A DNA stretch of 5,975 nt from Bordetella parapertussis (GCA_945890735.1 CAMDCZ010000074.1:1-5975), one strand, 5' to 3'. Positions 1 through 5,333 are shown, counted from the first letter of the stretch. Translations and numbers: made by a program. Notes: generated by a model from the sequence alone, not told the origin.

Positions 1-819
1 CCACCCATGTCTTTGGTATTGGACAAGCGAGGGCTGTACTTCGACCCGACCCGTGCCAGCGACCTCGAGCACGGCTTGCAACACCACACTTGCACGCAAG
101 GTGAGTTGCAAGAGGCGCAACAGGTGAGGGCGTTCATCGTGCAACACGGCATCACCAAATACAACTTGGAGCCAATCAGCACAGTGGCTTGGCCCAGCCA
201 AGGCCGGCGAGTGTTGTTGGTGCCCGGTCAAGTCGAGGACGACGCTTCGGTGCGCTTGGGGTGTCCGGGCATCAACACCAACTTGGCGTTGTTACAAGCA
301 GTGCGCAGGGCCCATCCAGACGCTTTCATTGTCTACAAGCCTCACCCCGATGTGCTGTCTGGTAACCGCGCGGGACGGGTGGCGATCACGCAGGCGTTGC
401 AATGGGCTGACCATGTGGAAACCCAGGCCTCGGTGGTGAGTTGTATCCAGGCGTGTGACGAACTGCACACCCTGAGTTCGCAAAGCGGTTTCGATGCCTT
501 GTTGCGCGGCAAACCTGTGACCACCCATGGCCTGCCGTTTTATGCAGGCTGGGGCCTGACCACTGATCTGGCTGGTCCGCACACCTGTTGGGGGAGGCGA
601 ACCCGCCGCTTGACGGTGGATGAATTGGTGGTGGGGGTGTTGTTGCGCTACCCGATCTACTGGGACCATGAACTCAAGGGCGCAACCACTTGCATGGCGG
701 TGCTTCAACGCATCTTGGCCCAGCGCAGCACCTTGGAGGCGCAGGGCCGCTTGCACCATTTGAATCAAGGGTATTGGCGCAGGTTGGCAAGAAAGCTCCG
801 TGGCTTGCTGCTTTCATAG
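1..819 (+). CDS. kpsC: KpsC-like capsule polysaccharide protein (C-terminal part, 5' end outside window)
   Basis: The reading frame is open from base 1, so the first visible ATG at 7 is probably internal; the two codons before it (Pro-Pro) fit the Pro-rich lead-in to the 'SLVLDKRGLYFDP' stretch typical of this family. About 272 residues are visible, whereas full-length KpsC is usually over 600. Counting from the ATG at 7, the recognisable elements are the 'DPTRASDLE' segment near residue 15, 'VLLVPGQVEDDAS' near 70, the His-Pro motif in 'VYKPHPDV' near 110, and 'SQSGFDALLRGKPV' followed by 'GLPFYAGWGLT' near 160-185. An Arg-rich 'RRTRRLTVDELV' and 'RYPIYWD' come after these. KpsC proteins are cytoplasmic enzymes with two beta-Kdo glycosyltransferase modules. 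They build the Kdo linker on phosphatidylglycerol that anchors capsule polysaccharide for ABC-transporter export. Only the second module is visible here. The family call is firm; the symbol assumes that the missing part is also KpsC-like. Confidence 0.85.
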   Translation, partial: PPMSLVLDKRGLYFDPTRASDLEHGLQHHTCTQGELQEAQQVRAFIVQHGITKYNLEPISTVAWPSQGRRVLLVPGQVEDDASVRLGCPGINTNLALLQAVRRAHPDAFIVYKPHPDVLSGNRAGRVAITQALQWADHVETQASVVSCIQACDELHTLSSQSGFDALLRGKPVTTHGLPFYAGWGLTTDLAGPHTCWGRRTRRLTVDELVVGVLLRYPIYWDHELKGATTCMAVLQRILAQRSTLEAQGRLHHLNQGYWRRLARKLRGLLLS

Positions 820-900
820 GCGGTGATCAGTGAAAACCCTAGGCTATTGGGTGGCTGAAAAGCACAATACTTCGCAAAAAACTCAGCAAGGATGACAGCC
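820..900. other. Short intergenic region between the capsule gene and the small membrane protein
   Basis: These 81 bases hold no gene. No hairpin followed by a T-run is visible after the capsule gene stop. No promoter with good -35 and -10 spacing could be recognised, so read-through from the capsule gene into the next gene is possible. Confidence 0.4.
889..892 (+). promoter_or_regulatory. Shine-Dalgarno AGGA that favours the ATG at 901
   Basis: An AGGA lies 8 bases before the ATG at 901, which is good spacing. The ATG at 892 overlaps this motif and has no room for its own ribosome binding site, so 901 is the better start for the small membrane protein. Confidence 0.55.
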
Positions 901-1104
901 ATGTTTCTCCCCACCTTCCACGATGCCAAGGATGCCATTTCCAAACTCGCCGGTTTTTTGGGCATGGTGGTCAGCATCACGCTGGCTCTCAACATGATCC
1001 TGCCTGACAGCGGCGCACTGTCTGCCAGCGCCAAGCTTTTCGCCTGTGCCTTGATTGCCTTGATGGTCGGTTGGCTGTCTTTCGCCATCAAACTCAAGAA
1101 ATAA
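901..1104 (+). CDS. Small hypothetical protein with two predicted membrane segments
   Basis: This 67-residue protein is not recognised. From the ATG at 901, residues 1-15 are polar with mixed charge, residues 16-34 (LAGFLGMVVSITLALNMIL) form a likely membrane helix, 35-45 a short loop, and 46-63 (LFACALIALMVGWLSFAI) a second helix. It ends in a Lys-rich tail (KLKK), which by the positive-inside tendency would place the C-terminus in the cytoplasm. There is no signal peptide cleavage site and no catalytic motif. An upstream ATG at 892 would add three residues but lacks a usable ribosome binding site. A strong hairpin terminator begins just after the stop. It could be an accessory of the preceding capsule gene or an independent small inner-membrane protein; nothing in the sequence decides between them. 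The well-placed Shine-Dalgarno, sensible hydrophobic pattern and terminator support a real gene. Confidence 0.7.
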   Translation: MFLPTFHDAKDAISKLAGFLGMVVSITLALNMILPDSGALSASAKLFACALIALMVGWLSFAIKLKK

Positions 1105-1141
1105 AAAAAACCGCCACACCCCTTCGGGCTGGCGGTTTTTT
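1103..1141. terminator. Bidirectional rho-independent terminator between convergent genes
   Basis: A stem of CCGCCA (1111-1116) pairs with TGGCGG (1130-1135). An inner CC/GG pair closes a UUCG tetraloop at 1123-1126, with a small internal bulge between. The stem is preceded by eight A and followed by six T, so a U-run follows the hairpin on either transcript. It starts at the stop of the small membrane protein and lies 17 bases beyond the efp stop, and so can end both converging transcripts. Confidence 0.85.
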
Positions 1142-1157
1142 GCTGGGCACTGAGCCC

Positions 1158-1712
1158 TTAGACGCGCTTGCGGTATTCGGCCGTGCGGGTGTCGATCTCG
1201 ACCTTGTCGCCTTGCGCCACAAAAATTGGCACATTGATGTCAAAGCCTGTGGAGATCTTGGCGGGCTTGAGCACTTTGCCTGAGGTGTCGCCTTTGACCG
1301 CAGGCTCGGTCCAGGTGATCTCGCGCACCACGCTGGTGGGCAATTCCACCGAAATCGCTTTGCCGTCATAGAACACCACTTCAGCGGCCATGCCGTCTTC
1401 GAGGTAGTTGAGCGAGTCGCCCATGTTTTCGTTTTCCACTTCGTACTGGTTGAACTCGGTGTCCATCCAGACATACATGGGGTCGGCAAAGTAGGAGTAG
1501 GTGCACTCTTTCTTGTCGAGCACGATTTGGTCCATCTTGTCGTCAGCCTTGAAAACCACTTCGGTGTTGAAGTTGGCAATCAGGCTTTTGAGCTTCATGC
1601 GCACGGTAGCGGAGTTGCGGCCACCACGGCTGTATTCGGTTTTGAGCACGACCATCGGGTCTTTGCCGTGCATGATGACGTTGCCGGCGCGAATTTCTTG
1701 AGCGATTTTCAT
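1158..1712 (-). CDS. efp: Elongation factor P, arginine-32 type
   Basis: This 184-residue protein has the usual length and all three beta-barrel domains of EF-P. It starts 'MKIAQEIRAGNVIMHGKDP' and ends in a typical 'DTRTAEYRKRV' tail; other landmarks are 'TYSYFADPMYVWMD', 'VELPTSVVREI' and 'KGDTSGKVLKPA'. EF-P enters the ribosomal E site and relieves stalling at consecutive prolines. The modified loop reads 'SRGGRNSA' with Arg at position 32, where E. coli has lysine 34. This is the hallmark of the branch of EF-Ps rhamnosylated by EarP, and a gene for that enzyme lies immediately upstream, 30 bases away in the same direction. No clear Shine-Dalgarno precedes the ATG at 1712, so translation may depend on earP or a weak site. 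No separate promoter was seen in the 30-base gap, so co-transcription with earP is likely. Confidence 0.97.
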   Translation of the reverse strand: MKIAQEIRAGNVIMHGKDPMVVLKTEYSRGGRNSATVRMKLKSLIANFNTEVVFKADDKMDQIVLDKKECTYSYFADPMYVWMDTEFNQYEVENENMGDSLNYLEDGMAAEVVFYDGKAISVELPTSVVREITWTEPAVKGDTSGKVLKPAKISTGFDINVPIFVAQGDKVEIDTRTAEYRKRV

Positions 1713-1742
1713 AAAGGTAGGGGCTTGGAAAAGAGGCTTATT

Positions 1743-2825
1743 TTAGCCGTGCGCCGCCACGAAGCCTTCCAGACGGGTCAGCAGGTCGGTTTCGGCTTGC
1801 AAACGGGCTCGCAAAGACTGCGCCCAAGCGGTCCATTCGGCCATCACGCTGGGGGTCAGTGCTGGCAGCGCCGTGGCCTGATCCGCGTTCCAAGCCAGGT
1901 GCGCTTGCACCACCAACGCCGGGGCCAGGCTGGCTTGCAAAAAAGCCTTCAGTTTGTGGATGTGCACACCATCGTCTTGGGGGTAGATGTGCCATAAAAA
2001 CGCCTTGCCCGCCCAGATCGCCCGCACCATCGAGTCCTCACCGCGCACCAAGTTCAGGTCCTGCTCGGCCAGCATCTGGTCAAAGGCGGGGTGGGCAAGG
2101 TAGGGCAGTTCTTCCAGCGTGAAACGGGGCGGCGCTGGCCACGCCTGCAGGGCTTGGCGAACAGCGGCGGTGGCGCGTCCGGCGGTCACGCGCAAATGCA
2201 CGGGGGTGGTTTGTTGGTCGAGTTGCGAAAGCCACCGACCCAAGCTGGCCGGCTCATAGCAAAACAGGCTGATGTTGAGCGGGTCGTTGGGCATGCGGGG
2301 TGGCTGTGTGCTTGAAGGGCTGTGTGGTGGGGCCATGCCACTGCGTCCATCCGGCCCAGGCCCCAAAACACCGCCACTGTGTGGACTCAAGCCGGGGTAA
2401 AAAAACCACTTGGTCAAGCCCTTAGCGGGACCGCTCATCTGGGGCGAAGGCAGGCCATGGTTGCGCAGTGCTGACGTTTCAGCGCTGAAATACTCCAGGT
2501 TGATCCACGCGGGCGTTGGCGTGGCTTGGGCCATGGCGGCTTGAAAACCCAATGGCAGCTCGCAACCAAACGCCTCGATCACCACCTGGGGCAAGGCGTT
2601 GGAATCACATGCGGTGGCTTCTGCGGGCCAAGCCAACACCGTCACTCCCGCACAACCCACTGGTGCCATCCATGACAGGGCGCTGGCGTCATCGACATAC
2701 AGCGTCACCCGCTTGCCGCGCTCGGCCAATTGCGTGGCCAAGCGCCAACACACGCCCAGGTCCCCGTGGTTGTCCACCACGCGACAGAAAACCGCCCAAT
2801 GCGTTTGCGACACCTGACCTGTCAA
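1743..2825 (-). CDS. earP: EF-P arginine-32 rhamnosyltransferase EarP
   Basis: This is a protein of about 360 residues in the EarP family (formerly DUF2331). These are GT-B fold enzymes that transfer rhamnose from dTDP-rhamnose to Arg32 of EF-P. The N-terminal signature 'FCRVVDNHGDLGVCWRLA' (residues 13-30) contains Asp18 and Asp22, matching the conserved catalytic-site aspartates of characterised EarPs. The C-terminal nucleotide-sugar signature 'NLVRGEDSMVRAIWAGK' with Glu263 and Asp264, followed by 'FLWHIYPQDDGVHIHKL', is also intact. Residues 155-181 are a Gly/Pro/Ser-rich stretch that looks like a loop insertion. The frame has no ATG near the conserved start. The farthest plausible codon is TTG at 2825, with only a weak AAGAAAG upstream, and GTG at 2813 is a real alternative with AGG a few bases before it. 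The gene lies directly upstream of efp, so enzyme and substrate are made together. Confidence 0.95.
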   Translation of the reverse strand: MTGQVSQTHWAVFCRVVDNHGDLGVCWRLATQLAERGKRVTLYVDDASALSWMAPVGCAGVTVLAWPAEATACDSNALPQVVIEAFGCELPLGFQAAMAQATPTPAWINLEYFSAETSALRNHGLPSPQMSGPAKGLTKWFFYPGLSPHSGGVLGPGPDGRSGMAPPHSPSSTQPPRMPNDPLNISLFCYEPASLGRWLSQLDQQTTPVHLRVTAGRATAAVRQALQAWPAPPRFTLEELPYLAHPAFDQMLAEQDLNLVRGEDSMVRAIWAGKAFLWHIYPQDDGVHIHKLKAFLQASLAPALVVQAHLAWNADQATALPALTPSVMAEWTAWAQSLRARLQAETDLLTRLEGFVAAHG

Positions 2826-2851
2826 TCTGTACTTTCTTGATGTATTTCAAC

Positions 2852-2863
2852 AGCTTGCAAGCT
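2852..2863. repeat. Perfect 12-bp palindrome AGCTTGCAAGCT
   Basis: The two halves AGCTTG and CAAGCT are exact reverse complements. The site lies 27-38 bases upstream of the TTG start of earP, where a regulator or an mRNA leader structure could act. No matching known operator is recognised. Confidence 0.5.
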
Positions 2864-2865
2864 TA

Positions 2866-2881
2866 CGGGATCGGCGTCCCG
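2866..2881. repeat. Short inverted repeat (5-bp stem, 6-base loop)
   Basis: CGGGA at 2866-2870 pairs with TCCCG at 2877-2881. It sits two bases beyond the 12-bp palindrome, in the divergent promoter region. There is no T-run on either side, so it is not an intrinsic terminator. It is short enough to be chance. Confidence 0.3.
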
Positions 2882-2959
2882 CGTTGAGACAAGACCATGG
2901 CAAGCCCTCTGGGCAGGCACAAGCGTCTACACTTTGCCGTTCAAACCAACGGATACCTT

Positions 2960-2966
2960 GAGGAAG
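2960..2966 (+). promoter_or_regulatory. Strong Shine-Dalgarno for the DUF1330 gene
   Basis: GAGGAAG ends 4 bases before the ATG at 2971, a close but acceptable spacing that supports this start. Confidence 0.65.
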
Positions 2967-2970
2967 ACCC

Positions 2971-3264
2971 ATGCCCAAAGCCTATTTCATCTCCACCTAC
3001 CACGCGGTCCATGACAACGATGCCTTGGCGGCCTATGCCAAATTGGCGCTGCCCGCCATCCAAGCTGCGGGCGGTACGTTTTTGGCGCGTGGCATGCCCG
3101 CCATGGTGAAAGAAAACGGTCAAATGCAGCGCACCGTGTTGATCGAATTCCCCAACCTGGATGCAGCCAAAGGCGCTTACGACAGCGCAGGCTACAAAGA
3201 AGCCTTGGCCGCCCTGGGCAACAACGCGGTGGTGCGCGACATCCGCATCATTGAAGGCGTTTAA
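2971..3264 (+). CDS. DUF1330 family protein
   Basis: This 97-residue protein matches the small DUF1330 family of dimeric alpha-beta barrel proteins, with a normal length. The pattern is 'KAYFISTYHAVHDNDALAAY' (first strand and helix), then 'LPAIQAAGGTFLARG', the strand 'RTVLIEFPNLDAAKGAYDS' with the characteristic 'EFP' and Tyr-rich helix, and a last strand 'VVRDIRIIEGV'. No signal peptide is seen, so it is probably cytoplasmic. The biochemical role of the family is not established; by fold it resembles ferredoxin-like monooxygenase and EthD-type barrels. A GAGGAAG ribosome binding site supports the start. Its stop is separated by only three bases from the next ATG, so it is almost certainly co-transcribed and possibly translationally coupled with the aminotransferase. 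That pairing suggests a link to amino-acid or 2-oxo-acid metabolism, but this is an inference from position only. Confidence 0.88.
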   Translation: MPKAYFISTYHAVHDNDALAAYAKLALPAIQAAGGTFLARGMPAMVKENGQMQRTVLIEFPNLDAAKGAYDSAGYKEALAALGNNAVVRDIRIIEGV

Positions 3265-3267
3265 GAC

Positions 3268-4479
3268 ATGACCCAACTCAGTCAGCGTGCCCAAAGCCTG
3301 GGCACTGAAAACGCGTTTGTCGTGCTCGCCGAGGTCAACAAGCTGATCCGTGAAGGCCGCGACATCATTTCCTTTTGCATTGGTCAGCCGGACTTTCACA
3401 CGCCTCAAAACATCCAAGACGCGGGCATCAAGGCGATACAAACAGGCAAACACGGCTACACCCCGTCGGCGGGCATCCCAGAGCTGCGCCAAGCCGCCGC
3501 CGACTATTTCACACGCACCCGTGGCGTGAAAGTCGACGCCGACGATGTGGTGGTGGGCGCGGGTGCCAAGCCGTTCATTGGTTACACCATCCAGTCGGTG
3601 ACTGACTTTGGCGCGGGCGACGAGGTGATATACCCCGTGCCTGGCTTTCCGATTTACGAGTCGCAAATCAAGGCCAATGGCGCGGTGGGTGTGCCCATCT
3701 ACTTGCGTGAATCACGCAACTTCAGCTTTGACCCGCAGGAGTTGGCCGACAAAATCACGCCACGCACCAAGCTGCTGATCTTGAATTCACCGCAAAACCC
3801 CACGGGTGGCATCTTGACCAGCCAAGACTTGGAAGCGATTGCCGAGATTTTGCGCCGTCACCCGCAAGTGTGGGTGTTTGCCGATGAGATATACGGACAG
3901 CTGGTGTACGACGGTGCGTTCAAGTCCATCGCGGCTTTACCAGGCATGCAAGCGCGCACCATCTTGTCGGATGGTTGCTCCAAAACCTGGGCCATGACCG
4001 GCTGGCGTTTGGGTTTCACGGCCAACAAAAAGCTGGCGCCTTACTTCACCAACTGGATCACCAACACCGAGTCCTGTGCCTCGCACATCACCCAGTGGGC
4101 AGGGGTGGAGGCCTTGAATGGCCCGCAAGACGATGCCCAGCATATGAAAGCGGTGTTTTTGAGCCGGCGCAATTTGATGGTGGGACTGCTCAACCAAGTG
4201 CCGGGTGTCAGCTGCCAAAGCCCGGGTGGTGCGTTTTACGCTTGGCCCAATGTCACCGAAGCCTGTCGCATGACAGGCTGTGCCGACTCAGAGGTGCTGC
4301 GCAAACGCTTGTTGCTCGAAGCTGGTGTGGCTGTGTTGGCAGACATCCACTTTGGCCCGCGTGTGCCCGGTGACGGACAACACATCCGCTTCAGCTACGC
4401 CGCGTCCGATGAGGCGATCAAGGCGGGCATTGCCCGCATGGCTGAGTTCATCAAGGCCAATACGGTTACAAAGCCTTGA
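3268..4479 (+). CDS. Pyridoxal-phosphate-dependent class I/II aminotransferase
   Basis: This 403-residue cytoplasmic enzyme has the complete fold-type I aminotransferase signature. 'FCIGQPDFHTP' (36-46) and 'GYTPSAGIPELR' (63-74) form the substrate entry region. 'NSPQNPTGG' contains Asn177, 'FADEIYG' contains Asp206 (contact to the PLP ring nitrogen) and Tyr209, and 'SDGCSKTWAMTGWRLGF' contains Lys239, the Schiff-base lysine, with Arg247 binding the PLP phosphate. 'IRFSYA' contains Arg374, the expected ligand of the substrate alpha-carboxylate. Such enzymes move an amino group between an amino acid and a 2-oxo acid. The overall pattern is closest to the aspartate/aromatic/alanine-type aminotransferases, but the substrate cannot be read from the sequence, so no symbol is given. 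It starts 3 bases after the DUF1330 stop, with GAAGG inside the end of that gene as a plausible ribosome binding site. No clear intrinsic terminator follows. Confidence 0.96.
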   Translation: MTQLSQRAQSLGTENAFVVLAEVNKLIREGRDIISFCIGQPDFHTPQNIQDAGIKAIQTGKHGYTPSAGIPELRQAAADYFTRTRGVKVDADDVVVGAGAKPFIGYTIQSVTDFGAGDEVIYPVPGFPIYESQIKANGAVGVPIYLRESRNFSFDPQELADKITPRTKLLILNSPQNPTGGILTSQDLEAIAEILRRHPQVWVFADEIYGQLVYDGAFKSIAALPGMQARTILSDGCSKTWAMTGWRLGFTANKKLAPYFTNWITNTESCASHITQWAGVEALNGPQDDAQHMKAVFLSRRNLMVGLLNQVPGVSCQSPGGAFYAWPNVTEACRMTGCADSEVLRKRLLLEAGVAVLADIHFGPRVPGDGQHIRFSYAASDEAIKAGIARMAEFIKANTVTKP

Positions 4480-4754
4480 GGAAATGAGTTGCTGTGGACA
4501 AGGCTTGGGCAAAGCTTGGTTTGAAGTCCAGGGTATCAATGGCTTCAAACTGAGCTTGTAAGACCTTGCGTCGTTGGCTGAGCTGCGTCAAGTCCATATC
4601 TCAGCATCAACACCGTGCCCCCACCCATCGTCCAAAACGGTTCAGCAACACCGCTGTGCCATGTCAAATCGTCCAAGATGGTGAAAGCATGAGACAGCAA
4701 GGGCTGCCAAGGTCCTGAAGGTAAATCTCTGTGCTGAGACGTATCCACTGTCAT
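4466..4754 (-). pseudogene. Decayed AbiEii-like nucleotidyltransferase toxin (middle deleted, frame lost)
   Basis: Two pieces are visible. The first runs from the ATG at 4754, five bases after the regulator's stop. Its first 54 residues read like the N-terminus of AbiEii/AbiGii-type nucleotidyltransferase toxins, with a helical 'PWQPLLSHAFTILDDL' segment and the nucleotide-binding stretch 'FWTMGGGTVLMLRYG' (40-54). Intact members continue with a basic residue and an Asp-X-Asp metal site; here there are 15 unrelated residues and a stop at 4545. In another frame, bases 4597-4466 give 43 residues ending 'VLQAQFEAIDTLDF..PSF..AL..A..FLKAL'. These look like the C-terminal helix of the same family. 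The simplest reading is an internal deletion near 4585-4600 that removed the catalytic middle and shifted the frame. The N-terminal family call is moderately firm, while the C-terminal match rests on pattern memory. The last 14 bases overlap the aminotransferase end on the other strand. Confidence 0.65.
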
Positions 4755-4759
4755 GGTTG

Positions 4760-5248
4760 TCAGTGCCAAATGGGGCGAGGCGATTGCAGTTGCGACGCCC
4801 ATTGGTAGACATGCGCCCAAATTTTCTTGGCTTGAACCCTGCTCAAGGTGGCTGCTTCTTCCACAGCAGCTACCAGCATGGTTTGCGGCAATTCATCGAG
4901 CAAGGTGGCGATATGGGGTAGCCGTTTGGAGGGTATGACGCCACTGGCCAAGGCTTTGGCCAGTTCTTGGGTGTTCATTTTGTCCTTGTAACTCACGCTG
5001 GCTGAAATGCAGGCCATGCGCAAGGCTTTTCTCTGGCTTGATGACTGGGGTTTGCTGGCTTGGAGTCGCAGTCCCAAGATGTTCATCAACTGCAAGGTTT
5101 TCACCATGCCTAAATCGCTCAAACTGCCGTTTTCAAATAAATTGATGGTGGTTCGGGACAAATCAGCCAAATCGGCCAGTTGAGCTTGACTCAAGCCGAG
5201 TTCTGTGCGTCTGGCCCGCACCAACTGTCCCAAAGCCTGCAAATTCAT
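4760..5248 (-). CDS. XRE-type helix-turn-helix regulator, likely antitoxin of the decayed toxin
   Basis: This 162-residue protein has an N-terminal helix-turn-helix of the XRE/Cro type. Residues 5-60 include 'LGQLVRARRTELGLSQAQLA' and the recognition region 'DLSRTTINLFENG'. Residues 61-90 look like a linker rich in Ser, Gln and Lys. Residues 91-155 form a helical C-terminal domain ('MNTQELAKALASG', 'LPHIATLLDELPQ', 'AAVEEAATLSRVQAKKIW') that is not a recognised catalytic domain and may contact a partner protein. The ATG at 5248 has GGAGG 8 bases upstream, deciding the start over an out-of-frame ATG at 5255. It is transcribed from a near-consensus promoter overlapped by a palindrome, which suggests autoregulation. 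The toxin remnant follows after five bases. It could also be a free-standing repressor; the layout of a regulator followed by a nucleotidyltransferase favours an antitoxin origin. Confidence 0.85.
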   Translation of the reverse strand: MNLQALGQLVRARRTELGLSQAQLADLADLSRTTINLFENGSLSDLGMVKTLQLMNILGLRLQASKPQSSSQRKALRMACISASVSYKDKMNTQELAKALASGVIPSKRLPHIATLLDELPQTMLVAAVEEAATLSRVQAKKIWAHVYQWASQLQSPRPIWH

Positions 5249-5256
5249 GTTTCATG

Positions 5257-5261
5257 CCTCC
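5257..5261 (-). promoter_or_regulatory. Shine-Dalgarno GGAGG of the HTH regulator gene
   Basis: On the minus strand GGAGG ends 8 bases before the ATG at 5248. It is the best ribosome binding site in the window and fixes the start of the regulator. Confidence 0.75.
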
Positions 5262-5267
5262 GCGAAT

Positions 5268-5289
5268 AATGTTTAATATACTGAACATT
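5268..5289. promoter_or_regulatory. Palindromic operator candidate over the -10 box
   Basis: The 22-base element has arms AATGTT (5268-5273) and AACATT (5284-5289), exact reverse complements. Further inner symmetry gives 9 of 11 matched pairs. It is centred between 5278 and 5279 and covers the -10 box of the regulator promoter completely. A dimeric HTH protein bound here would block RNA polymerase, the standard arrangement for an autoregulated antitoxin. That the encoded regulator binds it is inferred. Confidence 0.6.
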
Positions 5290-5303
5290 TATAATGCTGT
5301 CAA
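5275..5303 (-). promoter_or_regulatory. Near-consensus sigma-70 promoter of the HTH regulator
   Basis: On the minus strand a perfect TTGACA (5303-5298) is followed by exactly 17 bases and TATATT (5280-5275, five of six consensus positions). Transcription would start about 10 bases before the ribosome binding site, giving a short leader. It lies only about 30 bases after the stop of the DUF1501 gene. Confidence 0.85.
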
Positions 5304-5333
5304 GAGCCCTAAAAGCCGATAAAAACGGGGTTT
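5304..5333. other. Short spacer with only a weak hairpin after the DUF1501 gene
   Basis: AAAAC and GTTTT around a GGG triplet at 5322-5334 could form a weak A/T-rich hairpin, which is too poor to call a terminator. The promoter of the next gene begins at once. Confidence 0.3.

Larger units (their letters stand above)
2826..2970. other. Divergent intergenic region (earP / DUF1330 gene)
   Basis: These 145 bases separate the starts of two oppositely directed genes and must hold both promoters, but no pair of -35 and -10 boxes with good spacing was recognised for either direction. The only visible structure is a 12-bp palindrome and a 5-bp-stem hairpin, listed separately. The segment has no coding potential apart from shadows of the neighbours. 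Confidence 0.5.

Noticed and set aside
292..768. A 158-codon minus-strand frame inside the capsule gene
   Set aside because: The opposite strand encodes a clear KpsC-like protein, and this product has no recognisable motif.
1094..1579. A 161-codon open frame on the minus strand inside efp in another frame
   Set aside because: It is rich in Thr, Ser, Pro and Trp, has no domain, and runs through the terminator. It is a shadow of efp.
2928..2933. TACACT as a -10 box for the DUF1330 gene
   Set aside because: It matches only four of six consensus positions, and no acceptable -35 box lies 16-18 bases upstream.
2941..3666. A 241-codon open frame on the minus strand across the DUF1330 gene and the start of the aminotransferase
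   Set aside because: It is antisense to two firmly identified genes. Its product is rich in His, Arg, Val and Ala as expected from a complementary-strand shadow, and it matches no known family.
4501..4530. Two GCTTGG copies after the aminotransferase as a possible terminator
   Set aside because: They are direct repeats with a small AAGCTT palindrome, with no stable stem and no T-run. The stretch is better explained as coding sequence of the toxin remnant.
4755..4820. A longer start (ATG at 4820) for the toxin remnant
   Set aside because: It would overlap the regulator's C-terminus by about 60 bases. The extra residues do not resemble the family, and the ATG at 4754 directly follows the regulator's stop.
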